NCBI RefSeq assembly: GCF_900101455.1
Contig: NZ_FMZJ01000016.1
Span: forward strand, 33,963 to 97,962
Direction: 5' to 3'
Source: Sphingomonas sp. YR710
GTDB taxonomy: Bacteria; Pseudomonadota; Alphaproteobacteria; Sphingomonadales; Sphingomonadaceae
Length of the DNA stretch: 64,000 nt
Under the pieces are notes generated by a model, which did no database searches, was not told where the DNA came from, and worked only from the letters and a program-made list of their open reading frames with translations. Made by a program: the position numbers and the translations under genes. Positions 27,700-37,952 of this stretch are shown in pieces; the first letter of the stretch is position 1, and every line of letters starts with the position of its first letter.

Positions 27700-29303
27700 C
27701 CAGGGGCACAGCGCCGGTCCTGCTCTGCCTCGGGATCGCCGGGGCATGCCTTGCTGCTCCTGCCGCCGCTGCCGACAGGCCCAAGATCGTGCCGTTCATC
27801 GATATCGAGCAGTTCGCCGAGCAGCAGCTCAAAGGGGTGGGCGACAGCGTTACATATACCGAAGTTTCGGCGGGGCTCGACGCGCAGATCAATTCGCGAC
27901 GGGTCGTTTCGACGATCGCCTACCGTTATACGCGGCGCATTCCGGAATCGGGTAAAACACAGACCAATAGCTCGCACGACGGTCTTGCTCGGGTGACGTT
28001 GCAGGTCGTGAAGGACATGCTGGTGCTCGATGCCGGGGTGATCGCGACGCATACGCGCGTCGATCCGAACGGGGCGGCGCCGCAGATCAATACGGCGACG
28101 GCGGCGAATCTGTCGCAGGTATTCGGTTATTTTGCGCAGCCGTCTTTTGTTCATCACATGGGCGAGGCCGATATCCGCGCATCGTATCGGTTCGGCTATG
28201 TCGTCACGCAGGGGACAAGCCCGTCTGCGCTGGCGGGCCTGCCCCTGGTCAATCATTTCGACAGCTCGACCAATCACCAGGCCGCATTCAGCGTCGGGAT
28301 GAAGCGGAGCAGCCTTCCGTTTGACTGGTCGATCAAGAGCGATTTCGAGTCCGAAAATGCGACGCAGCTTGCCCAGCATTTCAAGACCTGGAACGTGTCG
28401 GGCGAGGTGATCGTTCCCGTGTTCTCGACGATCGCGGCCGTCGGCAGCGTGGGCTATCAATCGACCCAGACCTCCGAACGGTCATCGCTGCTCGATGCCA
28501 ATGGCGTGCCCGTACTCGACAGCAAAGGCGGCTTCGTAACCGATCCCAATTCGCCACGAACGCTGACGTACGACGTCAAAGGCATCGTCGGCGATGGCGG
28601 CGTTATATGGCGCCCAAGCCGCCGAACCCGCCTGGAGGTGCGCGGCGGCTATCGCTATGACGGCTTCTCGCTCAGCGGCCTGTTCGAATATCAGCCCGGG
28701 CCACGATCCGGCATGACGTTTGTTATTTTCGACCGGATCGACAGTTTCGGCCGCGGCGTCACGGAGGGCGTCGCGCAGGCCCCGGCGGGATTCGACCCTT
28801 CGCAGGTGGACGGTAACAGCACCTATCAGAACTGTCTGTTCGGTAAGCAAAAGGGGTCCGGCTCGTGCTTGACGAGCACGCTCGGCTCAGCAACGGCGTC
28901 GGCCTATCGAAGCCGCGGCTTCAATTTTATCTATACGTATCGCATGCGTCAGACGCAGTTTAATTTTGCGGGCGGATATGCACGGCGCAACTATATCGAT
29001 TTGCCGGGCGCTCCCGGGTCGCTCGACGGTGTTGTCGATCAGACGTTCTTCGTGCAGGGTTCGGTCGGCGAGCAATTATCGCAGAAATCGGGGCTCACCT
29101 TTTCTTTTTCGGGCAATTTGTTTAAGAATGGCCAGATTGGCGGATCCGACATTCTCTCGGGTGTGATCAATGGGGGCTATTACCAGAGCTTCGGAAGGGG
29201 GCTTCGTGCTCAGGCAACGGTCGGCGTCGAAGCATCCAAGCAGGACGGCGTTCCCATTGACGTCACGAGTCGCGCTCAACTCGGCGTGCGGTATCAGTTC
29301 TGA
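27696..29303 (+). CDS. Outer-membrane beta-barrel protein, XrtA/PEP-CTERM locus type
   Basis: 535-residue protein with a signal peptide (residues 1 to about 26, ending PAAAA) and alternating aromatic/polar strands to a terminal aromatic residue (LGVRYQF), the hallmark of an outer-membrane barrel. It matches the TIGR03016-type proteins of exosortase-A loci. It could complete the polymer's path through the outer membrane. The start codon lies within the kinase stop (ATGA). It has no PEP-CTERM motif. Confidence 0.88.
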   Translation: MTRGTAPVLLCLGIAGACLAAPAAAADRPKIVPFIDIEQFAEQQLKGVGDSVTYTEVSAGLDAQINSRRVVSTIAYRYTRRIPESGKTQTNSSHDGLARVTLQVVKDMLVLDAGVIATHTRVDPNGAAPQINTATAANLSQVFGYFAQPSFVHHMGEADIRASYRFGYVVTQGTSPSALAGLPLVNHFDSSTNHQAAFSVGMKRSSLPFDWSIKSDFESENATQLAQHFKTWNVSGEVIVPVFSTIAAVGSVGYQSTQTSERSSLLDANGVPVLDSKGGFVTDPNSPRTLTYDVKGIVGDGGVIWRPSRRTRLEVRGGYRYDGFSLSGLFEYQPGPRSGMTFVIFDRIDSFGRGVTEGVAQAPAGFDPSQVDGNSTYQNCLFGKQKGSGSCLTSTLGSATASAYRSRGFNFIYTYRMRQTQFNFAGGYARRNYIDLPGAPGSLDGVVDQTFFVQGSVGEQLSQKSGLTFSFSGNLFKNGQIGGSDILSGVINGGYYQSFGRGLRAQATVGVEASKQDGVPIDVTSRAQLGVRYQF

Positions 29304-29332
29304 CATGTGTGGGCATTGCGTAATATCGGAGG

Positions 29333-30790
29333 GTGCACCGGGTGGATCATGACCCTTATGGCCTGACCGATCGGCCTTTCCAGCTCACGCCTGATCCGCG
29401 GTTCTATTTTGACAGCGCAACGCATCGCAAGGCGATGACCTATCTGGGCTATGGCCTGGCGCAGGGCGAGGGCTTCATCGTCGTGACCGGCGAGGTCGGA
29501 ACCGGTAAGACGATGCTGGTCGGGCGGCTGATGGCGACGATCGATCGGTCGCGGCTCACGGCCATCAACCTGGTTTCCACCCAGCTCGAGGGTGAGGATA
29601 TCCTGCGGATCGTCGCCTTGTCGCTGGGTGTGGCAAGCGACGGTGCCGCTAAGGGCCAATTGCTCGCGCGGATCGAACGGTTTCTTCATGAACAGGCGCG
29701 TGGCGGGAAGCGGACGCTTCTAATCGTCGACGAAGCCCAGAATTTGCCGATGTCGGCGCTTGAAGAACTGCGAATGTTGTCGAACTTTCAGTTCGGTGGC
29801 CAGGCGCTGCTTCAGATTTTCCTGCTCGGCCAGCCGGAGTTTCGGGACGCGCTGGCGCAACCCCGCTTCGAGCAATTGCGGCAGCGGGTGATTGCAACCC
29901 ACCATCTGACCGCAATGTCGATGGATGAAACCGGGCCCTACATCATGCACCGTCTGGCATGCGCGGGCTGGAAGGGAGCTCCACGGTTTTCGCAAGCGGC
30001 GTTCGAGGCGTTTCATCGTCTTTCGGGCGGCATTCCCCGGCGGTTGAACATGCTCGCGGCGCGCGTATTGTTGCAGGGGGCGATCGAACGGCTCGTCGAT
30101 ATCGACGGAGAGGTGGTCGAGGATGTGGCCGCCGATCTGGCGAGCGAGAGCATCATGCCGGCCGAGCCGAGTGCGGGCGGCCAGCCCATACCATTCGCGT
30201 TTCCCGAAGCGACGCCGCAACCGGTGGCCGCACCACAACCCTATACGGCACAGCCTTTTGTCGCGCCGCAGCCATTCGCGATGCCTCAGCCGGCTGCGGC
30301 CCCGGCTTTTGCCCCGATGCCGCAGCCGCCCGCAGTCGAGCCTCCGCTCTGGCAGGCTCCGGCGCCTGTCCGGCCATCGATCGATCCGTCGCCGCCGCCT
30401 GCCAGCGCCTGGACTGAAGATCGTAAGCCGTCCCCGCCGCCCGCGCCCGAATTTACCCGGCCGGAGGTATTCGCTGTCCTGCCCGAACATGTTCCGCCGC
30501 CTTCAATCGCACAACCGCCGCGATATGACGGGGTCGTTCCGGCCGAAGCGGTGCCACCGCCCGCCGCACCGCCGATACCGGCCACGCACTTTCGTCCGGC
30601 TGACCGCGGTGCGGCGGTGCCCGCTGAGCCTGTCCCGATCGACGACGTCGCCGCGCGCAATGCCGAACTGGAGGCGCGGCTCGCCGAGCAGGAGAAGATC
30701 CTGCGGCGTACGCTCTCGCTGCTTGTCGAATGGGTCGAGAGCGAAGAGCCGAACCCGCACAGGTCCGACGACAGTCAGAACGCGGCTTGA
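29333..30790 (+). CDS. ExeA-like AAA ATPase, XrtA/PEP-CTERM system
   Basis: 485-residue ATPase. Walker A GEVGTGKT near residue 54 and Walker B LLIVDEAQN near 128, in a domain like general-secretion ExeA. Residues about 285-430 are rich in Pro, Ala and Gln (disordered), followed by a short C-terminal coiled coil (ELEARLAEQEKIL). The start is GTG 29333, or more likely GTG 29342, which has cggaggg eight bases upstream. Expected to energise or order the secretion complex. Confidence 0.88.
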   Translation: MHRVDHDPYGLTDRPFQLTPDPRFYFDSATHRKAMTYLGYGLAQGEGFIVVTGEVGTGKTMLVGRLMATIDRSRLTAINLVSTQLEGEDILRIVALSLGVASDGAAKGQLLARIERFLHEQARGGKRTLLIVDEAQNLPMSALEELRMLSNFQFGGQALLQIFLLGQPEFRDALAQPRFEQLRQRVIATHHLTAMSMDETGPYIMHRLACAGWKGAPRFSQAAFEAFHRLSGGIPRRLNMLAARVLLQGAIERLVDIDGEVVEDVAADLASESIMPAEPSAGGQPIPFAFPEATPQPVAAPQPYTAQPFVAPQPFAMPQPAAAPAFAPMPQPPAVEPPLWQAPAPVRPSIDPSPPPASAWTEDRKPSPPPAPEFTRPEVFAVLPEHVPPPSIAQPPRYDGVVPAEAVPPPAAPPIPATHFRPADRGAAVPAEPVPIDDVAARNAELEARLAEQEKILRRTLSLLVEWVESEEPNPHRSDDSQNAA

Positions 30791-31641
30791 GCGCTGTGGT
30801 GCTGAACGGCCTCTCGGTCGATATCGAGGACTGGTTTCAGGTCGGTGCATTCGAGCACACGATTCGGCGCGACGATTGGGACAGCCTGAAGCCGCGCGTC
30901 GAACGCAACAGCGATGCGGTACTCGCCCTGTTTGAGCGGGCGGGGGCCAAGGGAACCTTCTTCACCCTGGGCTGGGTGGCGGAGCGTTATCCGGCGCTGA
31001 TCCGACGGATCGCCGATAACGGGCATGAAGTTGCCAGCCATGGCTGGGATCATCAGCGTGTTTTCACGATGAGCCCGGAAGCGTTCCGCGCCGATTTGCG
31101 CAGGGCTCGTCAGGTTCTTGAAGATGCCGGGGGGCAGCCGGTCACGGGCTATCGTGCACCGAGTTTCTCGATCGACAAGCGGACGCCCTGGGCGCACGAA
31201 ATATTGGCCGAAGAAGGCTACACCTATTCATCGAGCGTGGCGCCGGTGGTTCATGATCATTATGGCTGGCCGGAAGCGCCGCGCTTTGCGTTTCGGCCTG
31301 TCGCCGGGAGCGCGCTCGTCGAATTGCCGGTTACGACCGCGCGGCTGATGGGGCGCATTGTTGCGGCCGGTGGTGGCGGCTTTTTCCGACTATTTCCTTA
31401 TGCCTTCTCGCGTTGGGCGATCCGACAGGTGAATGGCGAAAGTCACCCTGCCATCTTCTATTTCCATCCGTGGGAAATCGATCCCGGCCAGCCTCGCGTC
31501 GCCGATGCGCCGATCAAATCGAAGCTACGCCATTATAGCCGGCTCGGGGCGATGGAGGCCAAGCTCGAACGGGCGATCCGCGAATTTTCCTGGGGACGGG
31601 TCGATGCCGTCGCGGCCAGCCAGTCGGCTATGCTCGGCTGA
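30787..31641 (+). CDS. Polysaccharide deacetylase, XrtA system
   Basis: About 284-residue NodB-homology enzyme removing acetyl groups from sugar residues. Motif 1 SVDIEDWFQ near residue 10 (Asp-Asp catalysis), motif 2 SHGWDHQ (metal His) near 84, motif 3 GYRAPSFS near 122, and YFHPWEID near 222. No signal peptide, as typical of the XrtA-associated type. The TTG at 30787 overlaps the ATPase stop as TTGA; GTG 30796 or 30799 would start closer to the conserved NGLSVDIED. Confidence 0.9.
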   Translation: MSAVVLNGLSVDIEDWFQVGAFEHTIRRDDWDSLKPRVERNSDAVLALFERAGAKGTFFTLGWVAERYPALIRRIADNGHEVASHGWDHQRVFTMSPEAFRADLRRARQVLEDAGGQPVTGYRAPSFSIDKRTPWAHEILAEEGYTYSSSVAPVVHDHYGWPEAPRFAFRPVAGSALVELPVTTARLMGRIVAAGGGGFFRLFPYAFSRWAIRQVNGESHPAIFYFHPWEIDPGQPRVADAPIKSKLRHYSRLGAMEAKLERAIREFSWGRVDAVAASQSAMLG

Positions 31642-31644
31642 CCG

Positions 31645-32694
31645 ATGGCCACGATGCGCGTCGCCAATCTCGATGATCCCGCGCAGATGCGAGCGATAGA
31701 TCGCTATGTTGCCGATCACCCGCTGGGCAGCACATTCCACCGGCCGGCCTGGTCGATTGCGGTCGCGCGCGGCTGTGGCCAGATTGCCCATTATCTGCTC
31801 GCCGAGCAGAACGGGGAAATTTGCGGTCTGTTGCCGTTGACTGAGGTGCACTCTCCTTTGTTCGGCAGGGCGCTGGCATCGGCGGGATTCGCCGTGGGTG
31901 GCGGTCCGATCGCCGATGACGCCGTCTTGGTCGAATTGCTGGCCGACGCTGCATGGAACCTTGCCGGTCGACTGAGCTGTCCGTCGCTGGAATTGCGCGG
32001 CGGCAGCACGCCCGCAGGGGACGGATGGCATGTCGAAGCAGGCACCTATGCCGGTTTCGTCCGGCCGATCGCGGCGGATGACGAGGCTGAACTGCTGGCC
32101 ATCCCGCGTAAGCAGCGCGCCGAGGTGCGCAAGGCCATCGGCTTCGATCTGGTTGTGCGCACGGGCACGGCGGCGATCGACCGCGCCGATCATTATGCGA
32201 TCTATGCGGAAAGCGTCCGGAACCTTGGGACGCCGGTCTTTCCGCGTTCGCTGTTCGATGCCGTTCTCGACGAATATGGTACGGATGCCGACATATTGAC
32301 CGTCAGCCATCAGGGACGGCCGTTGTCGAGCGTGCTGAGCCTGTATCACAAGGGCGTCGTCATGCCCTATTGGGGCGGCGGCACGCGCGAGGCGCGGACA
32401 TGGCGCGCCAACGATATGATGTATTATGCGCTGATGCGGCATGCGCGCGGACGCGGCTGCAGGGCCTTCGATTTCGGACGGTCCAAATTCGGAACGGGCG
32501 CATTCGCATTCAAGAAGAATTGGGGTTTCGATCCGCAACCCTTATCCTATGCGATCCGTACCGCAGATGGACAAAGGCCGCGCGAGATCAATCCGATGAA
32601 CCCCAAATATCGGCTTCAGGTGGCGGCATGGCAACGCCTGCCCTTGTGGGTCGCCAACCGGCTTGGCCCCTGGATTGCACGGGGCCTCGGCTGA
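31645..32694 (+). CDS. FemAB-family protein, XrtA/PEP-CTERM system
   Basis: 349-residue member of the FemAB/GNAT-fold peptidyltransferase group (Pfam acetyltransf_6-like), with HRPAWSIAVARGCG near the N-terminus and GRSKFGTGAFAFKKNWGF near residue 275. FemAB proteins attach amino acids from aminoacyl-tRNA; in XrtA loci the acceptor is unknown, possibly the polymer's sugar or an acyl carrier-bound group. The stop shares a base with the next start (TGATG). Confidence 0.9.
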   Translation: MATMRVANLDDPAQMRAIDRYVADHPLGSTFHRPAWSIAVARGCGQIAHYLLAEQNGEICGLLPLTEVHSPLFGRALASAGFAVGGGPIADDAVLVELLADAAWNLAGRLSCPSLELRGGSTPAGDGWHVEAGTYAGFVRPIAADDEAELLAIPRKQRAEVRKAIGFDLVVRTGTAAIDRADHYAIYAESVRNLGTPVFPRSLFDAVLDEYGTDADILTVSHQGRPLSSVLSLYHKGVVMPYWGGGTREARTWRANDMMYYALMRHARGRGCRAFDFGRSKFGTGAFAFKKNWGFDPQPLSYAIRTADGQRPREINPMNPKYRLQVAAWQRLPLWVANRLGPWIARGLG

Positions 32695-33890
32695 TGGGCG
32701 AGATCCTGTTCCTCGCGCACCGTATCCCTTTTCCGCCGGATCGCGGTGATCGCATTCGCAGCTTCCACATATTGCGCCATCTGGCCGGGCTGCGGCCGGT
32801 GCATCTTCTGGGCTTCGTCGACAGCCTCGATGATCGCAAGGCGGCGAAGGAGATGCTGCCGATGCTGGCATCGCTCCATGTCGAGGTGCGATCGCGGTCG
32901 AACCTTGTGGCGGGGCTGCAATCCCTGTTGCACCATCAGCCGGTATCGATTGCGGCGTTCGGCTCGAAGCGTATGCAGCAAATGGTCGACCGGCTGATTG
33001 ACGAACGGCCGATTGACGCAATCTTCGTCTATTCGGGGCAGATGGCGCAATTCGTGCCGGCGGATCTGGGCGGCCGACGGTTCATCATGGATTTTGTCGA
33101 TGTCGATTCGGCCAAGTTCGCTGCCTATGGCAAGCAAAGCCGCGGGCCGATGGGCTGGATCAATCGCCGCGAAGGCCGGCTGCTTGCCCGGTTCGAGCGC
33201 AAGGTGGCCGAGCATGCCGATGTCAGCCTGTTCGTCAGCGGGGCGGAGGCGGACATGTTCCGTGCCCGTACCGGCCTCAGCCAGCACCGCGTACGCGCGA
33301 TGGATAACGGCATCGACACGCGGCATTTCGATCCGGCGCTGTTCCAGCATGTCGGCGATCCCGAACCGATGATCGTGTTCACCGGGCAGATGGATTATCG
33401 GCCGAACATCGAGGCGGTCCAATATTTCGCGCGCCGCACCTTCCCGGCGATCCGCGCCAAGCATCCGTCGTCGCTGTTCGCGATCGTCGGCCGCAATCCC
33501 ACGCCGGCAGTACGCAAGCTGGCAGAGCTCAAGGGTGTGCTCGTGACCGGTGAGGTGCCCGATACACGTCCGTGGATCGCCGCCGCGACGGTGGTGGTGG
33601 CGCCGCTCGGCATCGCGCGCGGCGTCCAGAACAAGATATTGGAGGCGATGGCGATGGCGCGGCCGGTGGCGGCGTCGCCCGCCGCATTCGAGGGGATCGA
33701 CGCGACGCCGGGCAAGCATCTGCTGGTCGCCGAGGGCTATGACATGGCCAACGCCGTCAGTCGGCTGATCGCGGAACCGGCATATGCCGCCGAAATCGCG
33801 AAGGCCGGCCGCGAGAGGATGGTTGCGCGTTACGACTGGGAGGCGCAACTCAAGGCGCTGGACGCAATGATCGGGGTGGACCACAGCTGA
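32694..33890 (+). CDS. Glycosyltransferase, XrtA/PEP-CTERM system (GT4-like)
   Basis: 398-residue GT-B-fold glycosyltransferase. N-terminal acceptor domain begins ILFLAHRIPFPPDRGDR, and the C-terminal donor domain has TGQMDYRPNIEAV near residue 230 and the E-x7-E-like region QNKILEAMAMARPVAASP near 310. It corresponds to the TIGR03087-type sugar transferase. It abuts the amidotransferase gene with no spacer: the TGA ends at 33890 and the next ATG is 33891. Confidence 0.9.
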   Translation: MGEILFLAHRIPFPPDRGDRIRSFHILRHLAGLRPVHLLGFVDSLDDRKAAKEMLPMLASLHVEVRSRSNLVAGLQSLLHHQPVSIAAFGSKRMQQMVDRLIDERPIDAIFVYSGQMAQFVPADLGGRRFIMDFVDVDSAKFAAYGKQSRGPMGWINRREGRLLARFERKVAEHADVSLFVSGAEADMFRARTGLSQHRVRAMDNGIDTRHFDPALFQHVGDPEPMIVFTGQMDYRPNIEAVQYFARRTFPAIRAKHPSSLFAIVGRNPTPAVRKLAELKGVLVTGEVPDTRPWIAAATVVVAPLGIARGVQNKILEAMAMARPVAASPAAFEGIDATPGKHLLVAEGYDMANAVSRLIAEPAYAAEIAKAGRERMVARYDWEAQLKALDAMIGVDHS

Positions 33891-35795
33891 ATGTGCGGCA
33901 TTGCGGGGATTTTCCACCTCCAGACGGCCAAGCCGGTTTCCGAGGCGCGCCTCCGCGCGATGACCGACGCTATCGCGCATCGCGGACCTGACGGCGCGGG
34001 CGTATGGACGGCTTCCGGGGTTGGGCTCGGCCATCGCCGCCTCTCGATCATCGATCTCGCCGGCGGCGTGCAACCGATGGCCCGCGACGACGATAAGGTC
34101 GTGCTGATCTACAATGGCGAGATCTACAATTTTCTGGAGGTGCGCGCAGAACTCGAGGCGCTCGGTCACAGCTTCCAGACGCATAGCGATACCGAGGTCA
34201 TCCTCGAAGCCTGGCGCCGCTGGGGCCCCGATTGCCTGCCGCGCCTCAATGGCATGTTCACGATCGCGATCCATGACAGCAACCGCGATTGCCTGTTCCT
34301 GGCGCGCGACCGGCTGGGGGTGAAGCCGCTCCATTATGCCGAGCTGTCGGACGGCAGCGTGATCTTCGGGTCCGAAATCAAGGCGCTGCTCGCGCACCCC
34401 TTGTTCCGCCGTACGCCCGATTTCAGCGCGGTCGACGATTATCTGGGCCTTGGCTACGTACCTGACGATGCCAGCATATTAGCCGGGGTGAAGAAGTTGC
34501 CGGCCGGCCATTATATGATCCTGCGCCGCGGCCTGCCGCTGCCGCCGCCGATCCAGTGGTGGGATGTTAGCTATGCCGATCGCGAACGCGGCGGCGCGAA
34601 GGTGCTGGAAGAGACGCTGGTCGACAAGATGCGCGCAGCCGTCACATCGCGGATGATGGCGGACGTGCCGTTGGGCGCGTTCCTGTCGGGCGGGGTCGAC
34701 AGTTCGGCGGTTGTCGCATTGATGGCTGAGGCCAGCCGCGATGCGGTCAAGACCTGTTCTATCGGCTTCGACCATCCCGAATATGACGAGACGCATTATG
34801 CGGCCCTGGTGGCCGAACGGTTCGCGACCGACCATCGTACGCGGATCGTTGCGGCCGACGATTATGGGCTGGTCGATACACTCGTCCGCGCGTTTGACGA
34901 ACCGTTCGCCGATGCGTCGGCCCTGCCGACCTATCGGGTGAGCGAACTGGCGCGCGAGACGGTGACGGTGGCGCTGTCGGGGGACGGCGCCGACGAGGCC
35001 TTCGCCGGCTATCGGCGGCTGACCTTCCACAATGCCGAGGAGCGGATTCGCGGGCTGCTGCCCCTGACGGTGCGCTCCGGCATCTTCGGAACGCTCGGCC
35101 GTATCTATCCCAAGATGGATTGGGCGCCGCAGATATTCCGCGCCAAGGCGACGTTTGCGGCACTCGGCCGATCGGGTGAGGAGGCTTATGCCGATGCCGT
35201 CGGCGTCACGCCGCGATCGTTGCGCCACCGGCTCTACAGCGATCGGGGGCGGCGTGAGTTGCAGGGGCATCGCGCCGAGGATCGCTATATCAAGACGATG
35301 CAGAATGCGCCCGCGCGCTGCGGCCTCGATCGCGCGCAATATGCCGATATGAAGATCTGGTTGCCCGGCGATATCCTGACCAAGGTCGATCGCACGAGCA
35401 TGGCGGTCAGCCTCGAGGCGCGCGAGCCGCTGCTCGACTATCATCTGATCGAGTTTGGCGCGCGCTTGCCGGTGTCGATGCGCGTACGTGGGTCGACGGG
35501 CAAATGGCTGATGAAGCAGGCGATGCGCCGCTACCTGCCCGATGAAATATTGTTTCGCCGCAAGATGGGGTTCGTCACGCCGATCAGCGCCTGGTTCCGC
35601 GGCCCGCTGGCCGGGGAGGCCCGGCGGATTGCGCAGGGTTCGGCATTGGCGGAAACCGGCTGGTTCGATCCCGTGGCGATCGCAAAGATCGTCGCCGATC
35701 ATCAGAGCGGGCTCGCGGAGCATGGCCGGCTACTATGGCAATTGATGATGCTCGACAGGTCGCTGGGTCATCTGTTCGGCGGTGGCAGGACGTGA
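33891..35795 (+). CDS. Asparagine synthase-like amidotransferase, XrtA system
   Basis: 634-residue glutamine-dependent amidotransferase. The Cys2 nucleophile follows Met in MCGIAGIF; the N-terminal Ntn glutaminase domain (HRGPDGAG, YNGEIYN) spans residues 1-210; the ATP-pyrophosphatase synthetase domain has the PP-loop FLSGGVDSSAV near residue 264. Length and motifs match exosortase-A associated amidotransferase 1. It may amidate a uronic acid or similar group of the polymer. The stop overlaps the next start (TGATG). Confidence 0.92.
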   Translation: MCGIAGIFHLQTAKPVSEARLRAMTDAIAHRGPDGAGVWTASGVGLGHRRLSIIDLAGGVQPMARDDDKVVLIYNGEIYNFLEVRAELEALGHSFQTHSDTEVILEAWRRWGPDCLPRLNGMFTIAIHDSNRDCLFLARDRLGVKPLHYAELSDGSVIFGSEIKALLAHPLFRRTPDFSAVDDYLGLGYVPDDASILAGVKKLPAGHYMILRRGLPLPPPIQWWDVSYADRERGGAKVLEETLVDKMRAAVTSRMMADVPLGAFLSGGVDSSAVVALMAEASRDAVKTCSIGFDHPEYDETHYAALVAERFATDHRTRIVAADDYGLVDTLVRAFDEPFADASALPTYRVSELARETVTVALSGDGADEAFAGYRRLTFHNAEERIRGLLPLTVRSGIFGTLGRIYPKMDWAPQIFRAKATFAALGRSGEEAYADAVGVTPRSLRHRLYSDRGRRELQGHRAEDRYIKTMQNAPARCGLDRAQYADMKIWLPGDILTKVDRTSMAVSLEAREPLLDYHLIEFGARLPVSMRVRGSTGKWLMKQAMRRYLPDEILFRRKMGFVTPISAWFRGPLAGEARRIAQGSALAETGWFDPVAIAKIVADHQSGLAEHGRLLWQLMMLDRSLGHLFGGGRT

Positions 35796-37234
35796 TGGCC
35801 GCCGGGGGGCATGCGCGCTGGCTGATCCTGCTGACGGTGCTGGGCGTGGCAGCGGTGTGGATCGGCTGGATCGGCTATCTCGCCTCCGACGACGATCTCT
35901 ATTATCTCGCCGCGCTGCGCTGGGTCTCGCATCCGCCGTTTGAGGGCGATAATCACTGGGCCACCCGTTTTCCGGTCGTCATCAGCTTTGCCGCGCTGAT
36001 CGCGGCGCTGGGCAAGGGGTTCGCCGCCTTCCATGCGATGTCGCTGGGCTGGTTCGCCGCGCTGATCGCGATCGTCGGCCTGTTCACGCGAAGCATCGCC
36101 GGCGCGCGGGCGGGCTGGATCGCTGCGATTCTGGTGGCGACGATGCCGACGCTGGTCACGTTTAGTTCGCTGGTCAATTGCGACATGCCGGAGGCGGTCT
36201 TCCTGATCGGCGGTATCTGGATGATCGGGACGGCGAATGCCGCGCCGCGCCCGATCATCCAGGGGTTCCTTTCCGGCCTGTGCTTCGGGCTCGCCGTCCT
36301 GTGCCGCGAAACGGCTTTGCTTCCGCTGGTCGGGTTGGTGCCGGTCTTCCTGATCGGCAAACCTGTGCGGCGGGACATATTGCTCGCGTGCGGCGCGGGG
36401 TTCGCGGTGATCCTGCTGGGCGAAATGGCGTTCCAATTCGCCATGACCGGCGATCCGATGCGGCGTTATGCGATCGCCGCGCATCATGACAGCCACATCG
36501 ATCGGGCGGCCAATCTCGAAGGTAATTTCCTCGTCCATCCGCTGATCGATCCGCTGCTGGTGCTGTTGATCAACGACGATTTCGCCTTGCTGTTCTGGTT
36601 CGGCATCGCCGCGATCATGTTCGGCGCGTGGCATCTGCTGCCGGCGCCGGCCAAGCCGAGAATGACGATCCTGGTGCTGGTGGCGGTCGCGGATTTCCTG
36701 CTGGTCGGCGGGCTGACCCATATGATGGTGCTCAATCCGCGCTATTTCGCGCTGGCGGCGCTGACGATCACAATGATCGTCGCGGTCTGGCTCGCCCATA
36801 TGCGCCCACGCACCTGCGGACTCATCCTCTTCATTCTGGTCGGCGCCAATATGCTGGCGATGAGTCTCGCCAACAATCATCCGCGCTGGGCGTCCTCAGC
36901 GCTGCTGATGGCGGCGAAATCGCATCCCGGCACGACCATCCTGACCGATGCCGATACCGCCGCCCGCGCCGATCTGCCGCGCGAATTCGCCGGGCTGTAC
37001 AATATCGCAGTCGGCGATCCGAAACCCGGCAGCCTGTATTTGCGTGCCGACGACAGTCCGTTGGAGGGTGCGGCGCCGGTTGCGCTTTATCCGTCGCCCC
37101 CCACTGTGCTGGGGGGGGGGATACAGCGGATCGGACTGGGTGGGGTTCTGCCCGCCCGCGTCGCGAAGCGATTGCTGGCTCCCAATCCGACGGCGATCTT
37201 GTGGCAGGTCAATCCGGGTAGGTCGCATCCATGA
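35795..37234 (+). CDS. GT39/ArnT-like membrane glycosyltransferase
   Basis: 479-residue membrane protein with about 10-11 hydrophobic segments and the first-loop acidic motif [15 protein letters not shown] near residue 31, characteristic of dolichol/undecaprenyl-phosphate-sugar-using glycosyltransferases. It ends the EPS locus and overlaps the convergent truA by 26 bp. A run of ten G residues at 37111-37120 lies in its last 40 codons. It is not an exosortase: I see no Cys-then-Arg catalytic pattern in its membrane helices. Confidence 0.8.
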   Translation: MAAGGHARWLILLTVLGVAAVWIGWIGYLASDDDLYYLAALRWVSHPPFEGDNHWATRFPVVISFAALIAALGKGFAAFHAMSLGWFAALIAIVGLFTRSIAGARAGWIAAILVATMPTLVTFSSLVNCDMPEAVFLIGGIWMIGTANAAPRPIIQGFLSGLCFGLAVLCRETALLPLVGLVPVFLIGKPVRRDILLACGAGFAVILLGEMAFQFAMTGDPMRRYAIAAHHDSHIDRAANLEGNFLVHPLIDPLLVLLINDDFALLFWFGIAAIMFGAWHLLPAPAKPRMTILVLVAVADFLLVGGLTHMMVLNPRYFALAALTITMIVAVWLAHMRPRTCGLILFILVGANMLAMSLANNHPRWASSALLMAAKSHPGTTILTDADTAARADLPREFAGLYNIAVGDPKPGSLYLRADDSPLEGAAPVALYPSPPTVLGGGIQRIGLGGVLPARVAKRLLAPNPTAILWQVNPGRSHP

Positions 37235-37952
37235 AATAGAGCCCGTCGGGCGGCGCATTATAGCCGAGTCGCTTGCGGTCCCTTGCCTCCAGCGCATCAC
37301 GCAGATCGCCGGCGGACCATTTTCCGCGTCCCACCAGCGACAGGCAACCGACCATCGATCGCACCTGATGGTGGAGGAACGAGCGCGCGGCGGCCTCGAT
37401 CTCGATCGCATCGCCCGTTCGTCGGACGTCAAGCCGGTCGAGCGTCTTGACCGGGCTTGCCGACTGGCAATGCGCCGATCGAAACGTCGTGAAATCGTGG
37501 AGGCCGACGAGCAATTGCGCGGCCGCCTGCATGGCATCGGTATCGAGATGCTCGGCCAGTCGCCAGGCGAGGCCCATGTCGATCGTCAGCGGCGATCGGC
37601 GATTGACGATCTTGTAGATGTAACGCCGGCCGAGGCACGAAAAACGGGCATGCCAATCGTCGGCGACGACGGCGCTGTCCAATATGGCGATCGGCGCGGG
37701 GCGCAGCTTGGCGTTCAGCGCGCCGATCAGCCGGAACGGCGCGATCGGATAATCGATATCGACATGCGCCACCATCGCCCTGCCATGGACGCCGGCATCG
37801 GTGCGGCCTGCCGCATGGACCGAGCGAACCTCGCCGGTCAACGCGGTCACCGCCTCTTCGATCGCCTGCTGCACGGTGGGGCCATGCGCCTGACGCTGCC
37901 AGCCCATGAAGGGACGGCCGTCAAATTCAACGGTCAGTCGAAAGCGGGTCAT
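37209..37952 (-). CDS. truA: tRNA pseudouridine(38-40) synthase
   Basis: 247-residue TruA, modifying the tRNA anticodon stem. The catalytic Asp is in [12 protein letters not shown] near residue 52; FRSAHCQ and [11 protein letters not shown] are also diagnostic. The ATG at 37952 starts the family's [12 protein letters not shown] and overlaps the fmt stop (37949) as ATGA, so fmt and truA are coupled. Confidence 0.96.
   Translation of the reverse strand: MTRFRLTVEFDGRPFMGWQRQAHGPTVQQAIEEAVTALTGEVRSVHAAGRTDAGVHGRAMVAHVDIDYPIAPFRLIGALNAKLRPAPIAILDSAVVADDWHARFSCLGRRYIYKIVNRRSPLTIDMGLAWRLAEHLDTDAMQAAAQLLVGLHDFTTFRSAHCQSASPVKTLDRLDVRRTGDAIEIEAAARSFLHHQVRSMVGCLSLVGRGKWSAGDLRDALEARDRKRLGYNAPPDGLYFMDATYPD

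Noticed and set aside
35795..37234. Considered as the missing exosortase because of its position and many helices
   Set aside because: It has a DDD loop after the first helix as in GT39/ArnT glycosyltransferases, is longer than exosortases, and shows no catalytic Cys and Arg helices.
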